The notes: generated by a model from the letters alone, not told the origin. 64,000 nt of DNA from Cricetomys ansorgei (GCA_026225945.1 JAMJFZ010002475.1:1482501-1546500), one strand, 5' to 3'. Positions 10,990 to 24,881 are shown, counted from the stretch's first letter. Numbers and translations: made by a program.

Positions 10990-11760
10990 CCTCAGAGAGT
11001 CTCCCTCATGTAGTTGCTTTTCCTTTGCAGCTTCCAATGCTTTGTCTTTGTATTTAAGTTTTGACATCTGACTGTACCGTGTCTTGGGGTGAACATCTTC
11101 TGAATCATCCATCCTGCTAGCTGTTCAATGGGTTTCCTGGCTTTGCATTTCTATTTCCTTTCCCAGACTTGGGAAGTTGTCTGCCATTATGTCTTTGAGT
11201 GTAGTTTTCTGTGACTTGCTCTTTCTCCTCATTTTGGCACAATTAAGTGTTATTCCATTCGTGACTAATAATCTAATTGCCTTTCCCATTTAGTCAATGT
11301 AGAATGATTTCCAGTGATTTTCCTTGTTTGTTAATCACTTTTCTCTGCACTTTATATCTGTGGTTATTTCCTCTATTGGGTTTCTAGCCTAATTTTTATA
11401 TCCTTCCCTTCAATGACTTCTTTTAATACTTCCTGTCTCTTGTGAAGTTCTCAATCTGTTCATGGATTGCTTCCCCTCACCTCCTTGGTCCTCTTTGTTA
11501 GCATCCTTTGAATCCCATGTTCTATGAACCGCACATCTCCATCTCAATATGAAAAGTTTATGGATATTTTCTCACCGTCAGTTGAAACATCTTTTCCAGT
11601 TTCTACATTTTTTTCAATTCCTCTGTGGGTCCCTGTGCATCAGAAACAAGAGTCAGCTCTCCAAATTTAAGTGGCTGTCCTTGTGTGCGAGCTGTTTCTC
11701 TCATCATGTGAGATCGGCATTCCAGATCCTCGGAACTCTGTGTTAACACCCGCTGTATTT
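10990..11760 (-). mobile_element. Probable antisense LINE-1-derived sequence
   Basis: T-rich stretch with GGAAGTTGTCTGCCATTATG and GTCTTTGAGTGTAG strings that resemble other LINE-1 antisense regions. No intact ORF. Confidence 0.4.
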
Positions 11761-11764
11761 GTTC

Positions 11765-12380
11765 TTAGTACTAAGCTCTGTATTCCACCAAACTAAACAA
11801 TCTGGAAGAATAATGAATACATTTCCACATACTTACAACCTACCAAAATTAAACCAAGACGAAAAAACTATTTAAATACTCTCATGATATCCAGTGGAAT
11901 AGAAGCAAAGGGTAAACTCTCCCAAGTAAGAGGCAAGGGCCAAATGGAGCCAGTGCAGAATTCTACCAGCCTTCAAAAGAAAAACTGTTACCAATACACC
12001 TCAAAATATTCACAAAATAGAAAAGGAAGAACTATATACAGATTCTTTTTTATTACACTAGTAATTACCCTGATACCAAAACCATACAAGGAACCAAAAA
12101 AAAAAAACAAAACAAAAATTATTGGACAATATCTCTAAAGAACACAGATGCAAAAAAAAAAATCTCAATAAAATACTTTCCAGCCAAATTCAAGAACACA
12201 TCCTTGCATCTCTGGGACGAAGCTGATTTTTATCAAGATAGGTAACGTTTTTGATGTGTAAATCAATAAATGCAATCCCCCAAATAAATAGACCGAAATG
12301 ACAGCAGCCACGTGTTCACCTCATTAGAATCAGAAAAGGCCTCTGACAAAACCCAATATCTATTCATAATAAAAGTCCAA
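11765..12380 (+). mobile_element. LINE-1 ORF2 fragment
   Basis: TACCAAAATTAAACCAAGAC, GCAGAATTCTACCAGCCTTC and CCTGATACCAAAACCATACA are hallmark reverse-transcriptase-region strings, with frameshifts and a B2 insertion at its end. Confidence 0.85.
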
Positions 12381-12385
12381 GAGAG

Positions 12386-12545
12386 AGGAGCTGGAGAGAT
12401 GATTCGGTGGTTAAAAACATTCGCCGCTCTTCCACCCACACGGTGGATAGCGACCATCTATGACTCCCACTCCCTGGGGGGGTATGAAACCCTCCTCAGA
12501 CGTCTGCAGGCACCAGGCACACAGATATATAACCACCACGTGAAG
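12386..12545 (+). mobile_element. B2 SINE, diverged
   Basis: GAGCTGGAGAGATGATTCGG, then TGGTTAAAAACATTCGCCGC, inserted in LINE-1 sequence. Confidence 0.75.
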
Positions 12546-13269
12546 CTCATCCCTGGCACCATTGTCATGCTAAGAACCTGTAGCTAGACAAGACGTTGGC
12601 CCTCCAGGAGAGCCTAATACTATCATGCTGTTAACCAGCCTTAATATTAAACTCACTCCTAATGGCTTATTTTATTCTCATAAATCAATGCGTCTCTCAA
12701 CTTTCATCCGAGAAGCTCAGAATTCCAGTACATGTTGATTAACACAGGAAAAAAAAAAAACACTGGCCAAATTAAAAAACTGCAGAATCAGCCTTTTGAT
12801 AAGAACATGTATACTACCCCTAACCGCCTCCAAGGCACAGGGATCAATGCAGAAGAGGGGGCAGAAAGAACGGAAGAATGAGAGGCAGTGGATGACCACG
12901 GGGACACCTGGACACAGAGGGCAGCTGCACATGGGAACTCACAGTGGTTGTGACCCCGTGCATGTAACCTGCTGTACACGCATTGCATGTTTTATAAGGA
13001 GCCTTTTCTAAGCCCTCCTCTGCTCTGCTCAGTCACCTCTTTGCATCTCTGCTAACTTGTCCGGCCTTGCACGTGTGTCTTTCTCGTCAATGAATGCTCT
13101 CCTTATCGCTTCCAATTTGTACCCATTTCTGACTTGCATCGCTTACACTTACCCACTACCAGGAGCATTGACTGCTAAAGGGCCAAGGTCCCCAAAACTT
13201 GGACACAGGAGAGGTTTAAGGTCCATGTGTCCCAAGATGACCCTGATATCTTGCTCCATTTGCCTGAGG

Positions 13270-13300
13270 ATTGATCATTAATCCAGTGCCAACATAAATA
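13270..13300 (+). promoter_or_regulatory. Duplicated HNF1-like site and TATA-like box in the upstream copy
   Basis: The same ATTGATCATTAAT string lies at 13270-13282 and ATAAATA at about 13294-13300. Both are conserved in the upstream duplicate, so it may still be an active promoter or an enhancer. Confidence 0.45.
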
Positions 13301-13340
13301 AAGAAGTGGTCCCTAGGAAGAGGCAGAACCACTGGAAGCC

Positions 13341-13376
13341 ATGGCTAGCACATTGGGTCCTAGGACCATGACTTGA
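13341..13376 (+). pseudogene. Dead duplicate of SLC5A4 start codons, 11-codon ORF
   Basis: The duplicated ATG reads [11 protein letters not shown] and then TGA, sharing the first nine residues of the true N-terminus. If transcription starts at the upstream promoter copy and runs through, this would be an upstream ORF in the leader of the real transcript. It could also be skipped or untranscribed. Confidence 0.75.
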
Positions 13377-13437
13377 ACCAAGCAACCTCCTGTGGTGTCA
13401 GAGCCCTGGACTTCCACAGCCTTGGCTTGTAGCTTTT

Positions 13438-13714
13438 TTCTGACTTACATCACTTACTCTTACCCACTACCAAGAACATTGACTGCTGAAAGGGCCAAGG
13501 TCCCAAAACGTGGACACACAGGAGAGGTTTAAGGTCCATATGTTCAAGATGACCCTGATATCTTGCTCCATTTGCCTGAGGATTGATCATTAATCCAGTG
13601 CCAACATAAATACAGAAGTGGTCCCTAGGAAGAGGCAGAACCACTGGAAGCCATGGCTAGCACATTGGGTCCTAGGACCACGACTCTGACCCAGGAGCCT
13701 CCTCTGGTGTCAGA
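13438..13714 (+). repeat. Downstream copy of the tandem promoter/first-exon duplication (the one reading into the real exon 1)
   Basis: Second unit of the 312-base direct duplication. This copy keeps the full exon 1 reading frame and the donor site at 13788; the upstream unit does not. Confidence 0.9.
13582..13612 (+). promoter_or_regulatory. Candidate proximal promoter: HNF1-like site plus TATA-like box
   Basis: ATTGATCATTAAT at 13582-13594 matches 10 of 12 informative positions of the palindromic HNF1 consensus. CATAAATA follows near 13605-13612, about 45 bases before the ATG. HNF1 control of SGLT genes is known; binding here is inferred. Confidence 0.5.
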
Positions 13715-13787
13715 CCGCATCCAAAATGCTGCGGACATCTCTGTCATTGTCATCTACTTCTTAGTCGTGCTGGCTGTGGGGCTATGG
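13653..13787 (+). CDS. Slc5a4: SLC5A4 exon 1, codons 1-45
   Basis: Starts at MASTLGP and ends VGLW before donor GTATGT. The extracellular N-terminus is followed by the first membrane helix (about residues 28-45), with the SGLT-typical [12 protein letters not shown] run. The ATG lies about 45 bases below an ATAAATA box and is the only start giving the full family N-terminus. Confidence 0.93.
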
Positions 13788-16700
13788 GTATGTGGAAACC
13801 ACACTGGCTTTTGGGCGGGCACCAGGCTTGGGGGACAGCGTCTTAGGGCGGAAGGGGTGTGTTATGATCAACTGAGACAACAGTGGGTTGTTACTAATGT
13901 CATTGTCTTTCTATCTGAATCACGTTCTGGTATGTATCAGTGTGACTGGGATCATTTTTAAGATATCACAGACATAGATGTGTGTGTGTGCATACTGCAC
14001 GCGCACGCGCGCGCACACACACACGCACTCTCAGAGAACCGAGAACTACAGACTTACTCTGTTTGCATCTCCAGCACCTGGCAGAAAGGGGAAAAATATT
14101 ATCTCATTTTTCTTTATTTTCCTCTCTTGTTTGAATTCTGACTGGTTGAGGGCCAGCCACTTAAAGTGCTTGTGTTCTCTTCATCCGTCTTCGGCATTGA
14201 GTTTCTCGGCTGCAAATTTTCACCCAGCACAGCTGCACAGCACTTCATACTGTTTTCACAACTGACAGGGAACGGTTGCTTTTCAGAGAGGATGATTCCT
14301 GAGAATCCTTCTAGTCCTCGAGTTCCACTGAGAATCGGTGCCATGCAACAGTCTCTGGAAGAGCGCTGAAAACTACTGCAGCACCCGGTCCAGTGACTGG
14401 AGCACCGCCATGCATCTGCTGGTGTCTAACCCTCTCTTGTCTTCCTTCCTGCTCAGGCAATGCTGAAAAGCAACAGAAGCACCACTGGAGGCTTCTTCCT
14501 GGCTGGTCGAGATATGGCCTGGTGGCCGGTAAGTGGGCCAGAGACTTCTGTAGATAAATGGTGTGTGTGAGTGTGTGTGTGTGTGTGTGATCTTAAATAT
14601 TTTAATAAAACCTCTCAGTCTATATAATGTTACTTGTATGTATGCTTTCAAGTTTGACTGTTTGCAAGTGGATGACTGGTTGGTGTGGTCTTCCTTAGAG
14701 AAGACTATTTCTCCAAATCTCAGCATTTCTTAGTTGCTTGAAGAACTTCGTCTAAGGTTGAGGCCTCATGAGATTTTCTTCTTCTATGTTAGGATGTCCG
14801 TTGATGTTCAAGTCATGTTTAGGCAACCATACATCGATACCTCATAAGTTAGGTCCTCTGACATTTCTAAGGGACATAAACTCTTAGAAAACTTGTTGTT
14901 CCTCTGGCTCTTACAATCTTTCCAACTCCTCTTCAGCAAGGATCCCTGAGCCTCAGGTGCAGGAGATGTGCTGTAGGGTGTTACCAGATGGGATTAGGCT
15001 CCACAATTCTGTATTTTGTTCAGTTGCGCTTTTCTGTAATGGATAAGACCTCTCTTGGCCTTTGAGTCTTAACAACCGCAGACACAGAACGGAAAGGAAG
15101 AATGTCTTCTGGCCAAGAGGTTGGAGAAATTCCTCATTCTGGAGGATGAGATCCTTAAGACTGACTCAAGTTGCCAAATCTGATAAGGGGACTAGCAGTT
15201 TCAGCCTGGCTCATTTCGGAGTCTGCCGACTGAAACATCAATGTACCCATGAGGTAGTGTTCAATGAGCTCGTCAGGTAGGTAACATTGTAAGCACATTC
15301 GACTTTAAAGGTTGTATAATCTTCAATGGCACAACCCTGCCATTGCAGCACAGTTAATATGTAAAACCAGTAAACATGATTGTCTTCCAAAATATTACCA
15401 CTCTTGGGGTATTAAAACAATTTAACCATTCAAAAGCCTTAAGTAACATTCTTCAGTCCAATGTTTTGAAGAGGGATTAGACTTGTTCTATATTATCCAA
15501 GAATGCACTCTCACCAATAGAGCAGTCATGTGGAAAAACTAAATAGAGAAACTGCAGTTAAATGGTGTCATACTTCATTAGATGTAATAGCTATCTACAG
15601 AACACTCCACCCAAACGATAGAGAATGCACATTCTTCTAAGTAGCACATAGGACTTTCTCCAAAACAGATCACATATTAGGATACAAAGCAAGTGCCTTA
15701 GTTAGGGTTTTTATTGGTGTAATAAATTGCTACTAGGGACAGCACAGGTTCTTTTGGTTTATATATCCCAAGTTACTGTCTATTAAGGGAAGCCAAGGCA
15801 GGAATCTGCAGGCAGGAACTTAAAGCAGAAGCCATGAAGTTACAGTCCTTACTCATTTGCCAGACCTTATACCATGCACAGTCACCTTCCCAGAGGTGAG
15901 CTGGGGCCTCCCATATAAACCATTAATGAAGAAAATATCCCAAGGATTTGTTTACAGACGATATGATGAAGACATTTTCTCAGCTGAGGTTCCTTTTTTC
16001 CTAATAATGCTATCTTGGGTCAGGTTGAAAAAAAGAAAAAACCATAACAACTTGACATACCAGTACATTACTATTAAACAATAACCTTTCCTTGTCTATC
16101 CCCAAGATGTCATGTGAATACTAACATCACAATATAAAACATAAATAACTTTAAAAGTCCCACAGGTTTTAAATTTTTAGACACTTTAAAAGCTCTGGCT
16201 CTTTTAAAATATCAAATGTCTCTTTCAGAATTCATACTCTCTCTAAAATAGTCAAAACCTCTAAAGCATGGGTTCCTGAAAATAGAGAAAATTAAAGTTA
16301 AATACTTTCTTATTCCATAGAGGAAAGAACAAGGGCATAGTCAAAGCAAAGCCAACATGCAGCACTGTAAGTTTGGTGTTAGACAACTGGGACTCAGAAT
16401 CTGCTGGGCTCCTAAGGTCTTTAGCAATTCTACTTCTCTGAATCTTCCCTCCACAGCCAACAGTCTTCTGGGCTCAGGCTGGTTCCACTCCACAGCTGCT
16501 GTTGTCCTTGGCAATCTTCCCATTATATTTGTATTTTCAAAATTCTGGGTTCTCCTTTGCAACTGAGCTGCATTGTCAACAATTGTCTCCTAGGCTTTCT
16601 TTAGGGACTCCTGACTTTACCACATGTTGCTAAGCCTCAACTTTTCTTCATGACCATTTCAGTCTTGGGGCTTCTACTGCAACTGAAACCTTCACCAGTG

Positions 16701-19700
16701 TCCTTTTCTGGCCTCTCACAGTGCCAAGATTCAGGGGTTCTCCACGACTCCTTCACGCCTTTAAAACCAGTGCAACCTAGGAAACTTAGACATTGCCGGG
16801 TTTGTTAGTGAGCACAAGAAACAACTTTGGCCCCCTCTAGACCACGGCGGACGTCTTCTGATCCTGAGGAAACAATTCTCAGATACTTTTTTGCTTCAAT
16901 GATGCAGGTCTCTTCTTAATCACAGCTGATTCTTCAGCCCCAACTGACCTATATAACTTGTCTCAGCAAAGCAAAGGTTTCACTTAAGTGTTTGTGGTCC
17001 CTTGTTGACCACAAGCCAATTCTGCAGCACCAGCAGGCCGGAACCAGATTCTTAATTTAAAATATTGCATATATGGCACCACGGGAGTCTTTATAACCCA
17101 TTGTAACTTTACAAGCTTGAACTCCGTCATCTGTATTGCTCTCAGCATTTGTATCTTCCAAGGTCCCACAAACAGCCCATCAATCTCTGAACACTTTGTC
17201 CAACACAAAGCTCCAAACACCTCCCACAATTCTCCCCGAAACAACATGGCCGGGTATTTCAGAGCAATATCTCCAAAACCTGGGCCCTATCTCTGTTAAC
17301 GAGGGTTTCTATTGCTGCGACTTAAACACAACGAACAAAAGCAACTTGGGGAGGAAAGAGTTTCTTTGGCTTAAACATCCCAAGTTACAATCCATTGGGG
17401 GAGGGCAGAGCAGTGCATTAAAGGAACCTGGCGGAGGAAACGGAAGCAAAAGCCATGGAGGAAAACTTCTTACTGGCTTGCTCCTCATTGCTTGCTTGTC
17501 TCACTTTCTTATAGACTCCAAGGACACCAGCCCAAGGGGTGACACCACACATCCCACATCAATCGCTAAACAAGAAAAAGCCACCACAACTTGCTTTTGT
17601 GTTGATGAAACAGGGTCTCAGTGTATAGCCCAGGCTAGCCATGAACCTGTGATCCTTTTATCTCAGCCTCCCAACCATCAAGTTTGCATCCCTGCACGCA
17701 TTCAGCAGGCAAGGCAATCGGTTTTCCATGTGTATGTGTGTGGTGTGGGGTACATGTGTGTAGGCCTGTGTCTGTGTCACTCTCTCTGTGTTTAGTTGTG
17801 CAATTGCATGTGTGTAGCCTTGTGTAGAGGCTTGAAGTTGACACTGGGTAGCTTCCTGAGTCAGCCTCCACTTCACTGAGTAAAGAAGGGTCTCTCTCTG
17901 AACCTGGAGCTCACCAGTCCCAGCTAGACCCAGCTTGACCCAGAGAGCTCCAGCCTCCACCTGAGGTTCTGGGATTACAGGTGGCTGACACAGTCGTCTG
18001 CATTTACCTGGGTTCTGAGCTCTGAATTATGGTCCTCACCCTTGTATCAAAAGTACTTTATCCACTGAACCATCTCTCCAGTTCCTGAAAAGCGATTTTT
18101 AAAGAAATCCATTGGGTTGTATTTTTCATTGAAATTCAATGATACACCCTGGGTAATCTTTTGATTTTCTTCTACCTCAGATATTTTTCTTTTGTTCATA
18201 AACAGGACTCCTCCAAAATCACAGACACACACACACACACACACACGCACACACACGCACACGCACACGCACTCTTCAGACCATGGAGTGCGGTTGGTGG
18301 AATCCTGTTCTAAGAAGGAGTGATTGAAATACGACATCACCGGTCTGTTTTCAGTGACTCCTCTTTGGATCTGTTAGCCACACTCTTCTCTTGCATTTCA
18401 GATGGGCGCCTCTCTCTTTGCCAGCAACATTGGCAGTAACCAGTTTGTGGGCCTGGCTGGGACAGGAGCAGCTTCAGGAATTGCTACTGCAGCGGTGGAG
18501 TGGAATGTGAGTCATGTCAAAGGCTTTTCCTTTAAACCAAAGCCATATACGGTTGTTTTCATCAAACTCATATTCCAGATATTCCTGGAGGTCTACATCA
18601 GGATGTACTCCTCTCTGGTTTCCTCTCTGCTGTTCTTTATGGTACTTCCCTTTTTGCCCTTGAGCATCTCTGGACCATTGACCATATCATTATCGACCCC
18701 TGTGACCGTTCTGTAGTTACCCTTGCCAAAAACGTCGTTTCCACGACTCCGCATCTGCTTTCACTTCCCCATGGATCAAATGAACTCTCGATTTTCTCTC
18801 TCCTTCCTGGACCCTATATCTCTAGGAATCAACTATATAAAATGAAAAGACAATGGTTCGCCATTTTGAGAAGTTTACTTACTTCTGGTAGAAGAAACAA
18901 ATGAACTCAGTAGTGTAGAAAACATCAGGAGAGAATCGTGCACAGCGTCCTCAGGGATTCGCCATCCCTCATAGGTGATGGAGAGGACTTGGCACACGCT
19001 AAGGAACCCAATCTTATCTGTCCCCACGACGTCTTCACTTAGTATGTGCACACTGGCGAGAGGAAGACGCTAGCGTGGAAGAAAATCAGATCACGGTCAG
19101 AGTTTAGACGGACCATTCTGGATGGACTCAGGAATGGCATACTTTGTCCTTCCCTGTTATATATTTCCCCCAATTTTAAGTTAGTACCACGAGGCCTCCA
19201 TGTTGTACCCAGCCTCCAGATACACCCTTTGGCCAGAGTTTGATCGATAGTGCCATGAACTTTGCCCCTAGAGTCAGGTTCAGATGGCCCTCTTGGGTGT
19301 GACTCTTTGGCTGCAAATGACTCAGTCGTTCCCCTTTAGCCCGTGACATGGCTCATGCCTGTCCTCTTTGAGGTACGGTTTGCGCCTCTATAGGGCAAGG
19401 ATAACTCTTAAATTACTGCCTCGCTTGATTGTTAAAGCAACACAGTGACCCCTGCCAAGACCCACAAACGCTATTGGCTAACCACTAGTCATGTTTGGCT
19501 GTTGTTTTGTCTGGGGAGGTCTGAGTAGCACCAAGGGTCTTCGTCTAGCTCCAAATTTCCTTCTGTTTGCTTTATCCATTCACGATATCATGCTGCCCGC
19601 GCTGGAGGACAACACGCTGTGATGGATTTTACACTCTTTCAGTGGCCCAACTAGGTCCTGCCCCGCCATGCTTTCTGACCGTCTTTCCCCTCATGTCCTA

Positions 19701-22700
19701 TGTCTCAGAAAGAGTTGGCTTCTGAACCATAAACACAGAGGAGAGGAAGCGACAGTTGTCCCTGTTTCAGGGGGACGATATTTAATAAAGTGGTGTTTTT
19801 GCTGTTTTTCTACTTAGCGGTCTACGTGTCACAAAGCATGTCTCTCTAACTTCACATTCTCTCCTCGGCTTCTTACAGGCCCTGGTGATGGTGCTGATTC
19901 TTGGGTGGGTGTTTGTCCCCATCTACATCAAGGCAGGGGTGAGTATCACAAACCTGTAAGTGAGCCTTCCAGGAGGAATCTCCAGCATTCTTTTCTTCAG
20001 TAGTGTATGGTTGTAGTGCAACTTAGTGCTCAGCCTTCTCCGGGTCTACTGCTACAGAACATGCGGTGACAAAACCCATCCTTCGTGGGAGGGCTCGGTG
20101 CAGAGTGTGACCAGAGACTGGTGAGAAGTCGGTAAGGCCCAGGGTAATGACCACTGTGGTACCTGGTACGGAAACCTGAATCCAGGACCACCCATGTGCT
20201 TTAAGGGAAGCTTATCAGAAGGAATCAGAAATGACCAGGCAGTACCCTGAGGGGTGCCCCCTGTGTGGGCAGAGAAGTCAGATCCAAGAGCACTAGAGAA
20301 AGCATTCAGAGGCTAAACACCATGAAAGATCCGCATTATTTCGAGGTCAGTTGGAAAATAGAGAGAGCATATTTAGGAAGTGTGGTAGGAGATGGAGGTG
20401 AGTTTGTGTGTTGGGGGGTGGGTGTGGTAGGAGACGGAGGTGAGTCTGTGGGGGGGGTGGTAGGAGACGGCGGTGGGTTTGCATGTGTGTGGGGGTTCAA
20501 TTGTGAAAGACGTGCATCCTCTCACCCTCTGGGAAGGAGTAGCTTAGGATTTCAGGAACTCGGGGTTCCAGATTCATGTTTTAGGAAGCCCTACTCAATC
20601 AGTTGGGAGGAGAATTAACTTGAATAAGTGGCCTGTGGGAGACAATTTAACAAAGACCTTCCAAAATAAATCACAATTTCATAGGAAGGAAATAGATTGG
20701 AAGGGAAGATCTTTCTGGGATAGAGACACTTGGCACCATGGCAAACGAGAACTTGAGGGCAGCATTAGGAGCAGCCTGGAGACTGGAGACTTCCTGTCCC
20801 AGAGGTGAGAGACCTCCATTAGTGGACCAGATATTACGGAGAGGTGATGAGGGGTCAACAGGAAGAAACGACCCCTTTGGGAATGGGTATCTGGTGCCTT
20901 TGGGAGTAAGTTTCAGTTAGTTTCTTGCATGTATTAAAAGGCCGGAAGCAGAGAACTTTATGAAGAAAACAAGTTAATTTAACTCATGGTCTTGGAGGTC
21001 AAACCATATGATGCCCGGAATACTTTTGGCCACGGCTGCACCAAAATACAGTGATGAAACCGGAAAGGAAATGGTTAGCTGGAGGAGGAGTCACGCGTGT
21101 GCGGTGCCCTGGCTTTATAACCAGCAGTCACTCCTATGCTTATGACACGACCCCCCTGTGGCAGTGGAGCCCCCTTCACCCAACTGCCTTCCCACTAAGC
21201 CCCGCCAGGTACAGATTGCCCAAGCCCAACACCATCACGAGAGGCACCAAATTTGAACCCCATGAAAGCTCTGGGAGGCAAATTGTATGCAAATCAGCAT
21301 TTTCGTCCCCGGTCTCCGATGACCATGTCTCTCTCTCGTGATAAAAAAATGCACTCAACGGCAATGGTTCCAAAGGCTGAGGCCATTGGAGGCAGCTCAA
21401 AGGTCTAAAGTGTTATCTGAGAGTCACGGGAAATCTTTTCGCTGTGAGACTGTAAACTTAGAAACAGAAAGCAACCTATATACACAGGTAGCCAGCTACC
21501 TGGGTCTCTGCCAAGTGCAGTGACTGTGGGTTTCTTGGGATAAAAGAGAGAGTCACAGAGGAACAGAGATGGTCTGGGAGGAACGGTTGAAGAGGGCAGC
21601 AGAGGAAGAACTGTGAGCGCCCTGGGTTCATTCCATGTGTGGCAGAGTCCTGAAGGATGAGAATGAGAAGGGGAGAGGCTGTCCAGGAGTATCTTAGGAA
21701 GAGCAATGGAGGAGGAATGGGAGGACACGCGTAGTCTACCTGAGTCCCCAATGAGTGCGGTGCCTGTGGAAGACGCAGGTCTGTGGTTGGTGCGTCATAA
21801 AGGAAGGCACAGCATTAAGTCTTAACGTTCCATGTTCAGCATCCTGGGGTTGGTGGCACACGGACCTTGGGAAGCCCACCCTGTGGCTTTTCTGGGCTTG
21901 GCCCTCAAGTAGCTCTTAGGGGTTGAAGTCAAGTCCCCACAGCTTCCCAAGGTCAATGTCACATAGCACCAATTCCTCAGCCTTTCTAGGATGCTGGATG
22001 GAGTTGCACTCCGAAGGCTCCAACATACATGGTTCCAGGGTTGGCTCTGTGACACCTTCGACCTTGTGGCAGGCCTCTGCCTGCCCTGTCTTTCATTTGA
22101 AATTGTGGTGGATGTTTTCATGATCCCATCATCCTTTTCTTCTTTATGCCTTCAGAATTAGGGGCGGGTGGATGTCAGCAAGGTACACCACTTGCTTTCT
22201 TTAGAGTGACACATGAGCTGTGTCTGGTTCCTGTCCTAGTTAGGGTTTCTATTGCTGTGAAGAGACACCACGGCCATGCAACTCTCATAAAGGAAAGCAT
22301 TTCATTGGGGCTGGCTTACATACAGTTCAGAGGTTTAGTCCACCATCAGCATGGCGGGGTAGCACGGTGACACGCAGGCAGACATGGCGCTGGAGAGGGA
22401 GCCAAGAGTTGTACATCAGCAGGCAGCAGGAAGAGTGAGTGAGCTACTGGGTCTGGCTTGAGTTTCTGAGACTTCAAAGTCAGCCCCCCACTGACACACT
22501 CCCTCCAACAAGGCCACACCTCCTCCTAGTGCCACCCCCAGGAGCCAATGGGGGCCATTTTCATTCAAACCAGCACAGTTCCACTTGAGCCACTTCCTGA
22601 CTGTCAAGCACAGCACTGCACTGTGTGGACCAGAGGCTGAAAGTGGCCTTGGGCATCCGTCCTACAGAGTGCATCCCATGTCCACTCCCTGAAAACACCG

Positions 22701-24839
22701 TGTCCTTACAGGCCTCTGACCTGACAGGAGAGCCGGTTTCAAAGATCTCTGCAGTAATATCGCGTCTTCCCTTCATTCGCACGCACCGCACATTGCTGTG
22801 TCTTACCCACGCAAATCTCTACAGCGAGCAGTTGTGAGACCACTACAAAGATCTTTCCCTTGTTCTTTCCATGTTGGGCTTGCAAAGCCTGCTAATTTTT
22901 CTCTTCTGTTTTCCTTTTAGTGATAGATTTTATCTTTATCTCATGCCATTGTTGTGACTCAAGGTGATTATATTCAATCTCATACTTCACAATAAAAACC
23001 ATAGATTAGGGTTAGGGTAGGTTAGGGTTAGGGTTATAGGTAGGTAGGGTCGGGTAGGGTTCAAGTAGGCGTTTCATGCAATTTCGTCTTTTTAAAAAGA
23101 TAATCATGTGAATAGTTACAGAGGTAAATATTTGTAGCTTAGTCAGTTAACAATGTGGTTACCTATAATGGTGGTTCATTGCTTACAAGAAGTATTGCTT
23201 TTAAATATACAACAGCACCAGTGAAAATAACACAAGTTGTTCATTGTGTATCCATAAGGCATTTGGTGTTGTAGTTACTTAATATCTACATGTGTTTAAA
23301 CCCACACTGCAAATGAGCATGGGGATGTATTCCCAAAACCCCAGGTTTCAGAAAATGGAGGTCATAAAATTGTGAGTTCACGACCATCCTGGGCTACTGA
23401 GAGAGGAGAGAAGAAGAGGAGGGGAGAGAGAGAGATTCACAGATAATAAAAAGATTTAATCTGCCAATGGTCACAACACCTAGTAAGTGTCGGGAAGAAA
23501 CCTTAAAATGGTCTGTCTTAAGTCCGCATGACAACTACAGCCTGTAACACTACCGTGATGTAGATCACACCCAACTCCCTTGCTTATTCCCAGGATGTCA
23601 TGCGTGGTACCTAACTGTCCATAGTTGTTTAGCAAATGCAAGCTCTGGGGTGAATTCCTGTTGCCATCTGTCTCTGCAGGTGATGACCATGCCGGAGTAT
23701 CTCAGGAAGCGGTTTGGTGGGAAGAGACTGCAGATCTACTTTTCTGTCCTTTCCCTCTTCATCATGGTGGCCATCCAAACCTCCGTGAGTTCGGTGCCTC
23801 CTGAGGCTTTAGCTGTCAGACACTGCTCTATAGAACTGGGGTGATAAGGTCACAAGATGAGGTGTGTGTTGAGGAAGTTTATTTTTAGTTATATATAAAA
23901 TAATTGTTTTATGCCCTGTCGGGTGACGTCTCAGATTGTTTTCAGGTGTTGGATTTCTGTGGGGGATGTTTGATTGCTAATGATCTGCATGTGCTATCAG
24001 TAGAACACCTGAGGAGTTCTGAAAGAATAAAAGCCCCTGACCTCAGAGCTCAGGGCTCCACTATGGAGTCTGGCACTGGCCAGGATGGTGGTTCCCTCTG
24101 TGAGTTCTGGCAGAGTTTGCATGTATGAAAGTGCCTCCTTGTCTCTCTTGCTGAGCCCACACGACAGATGTGAGCTTCCTCAACAGTCTGGAGCCCTGAC
24201 TTCCTTGAGGCTTTTCTACAAAGCATCAGTGAGATAAAGGAGATCTTCAGAGATGCTGTATCCATAGACATGTAGACCGTCAAATTCTACAAGCCTTCAG
24301 AGTATAAATCTGCTCTCTCGTTAAGGATATAAAATCTGGAATATGCTATATAAGAAAGCGCCTAGGTAATAGCTACTCAGCAATAGAGAGGGCTCACCTC
24401 ACGTTCTCCTTTTTACCCATACAATGTGAACCGAAACTTACAACACAGATGAGAGGCAATGACAACCTTATTAGGCACCAAATCTATTTTAAATCAGTGT
24501 AAATGAATTTGGCTTGGAACTGAACCAACGCTCCGCGGAGGCGAACGTGCTGGCTAACCGGAAGACTGAGAGGGGGGAGTGCATGGTTCATCATTTGTCG
24601 GAGGAGAGCAAACACTGAGTGTGGGTTGTGGAAAACCGGCAGGACTCAGAGTGGTCACGAAGTCTGCAGATCCATTGAAATGTCTGCCAGGGAAAGACTG
24701 CTCATTCTGGAATGTTCCCAGACCTGTTTAATATTTATAAAGTATTGAAAATTGTCCCTGTGTGACTTGTGAATAAGGTACTAAGGCATACACACAATCT
24801 TCTGCATTCTCCTTGGCCATTCTGCAGCCATTTGCTCTC

Positions 24840-24881
<42 letters not shown>

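Larger units (their letters stand above)
13126..13437 (+). repeat. Upstream copy of a tandem duplication of the SLC5A4 promoter and first exon
   Basis: About 312 bases, closely matching 13438-13714 (by eye over 90 percent). Both copies hold an HNF1-like site, an ATAAATA box and the first codons of exon 1. Homology continues through the ATG to GTGTCAGA at about 13402. Confidence 0.9.

Noticed and set aside
17136..17795. 219-codon plus-strand ORF
   Set aside because: It spans a family A repeat, a B1 fragment and a TG-rich B4 start; composition follows the repeats.
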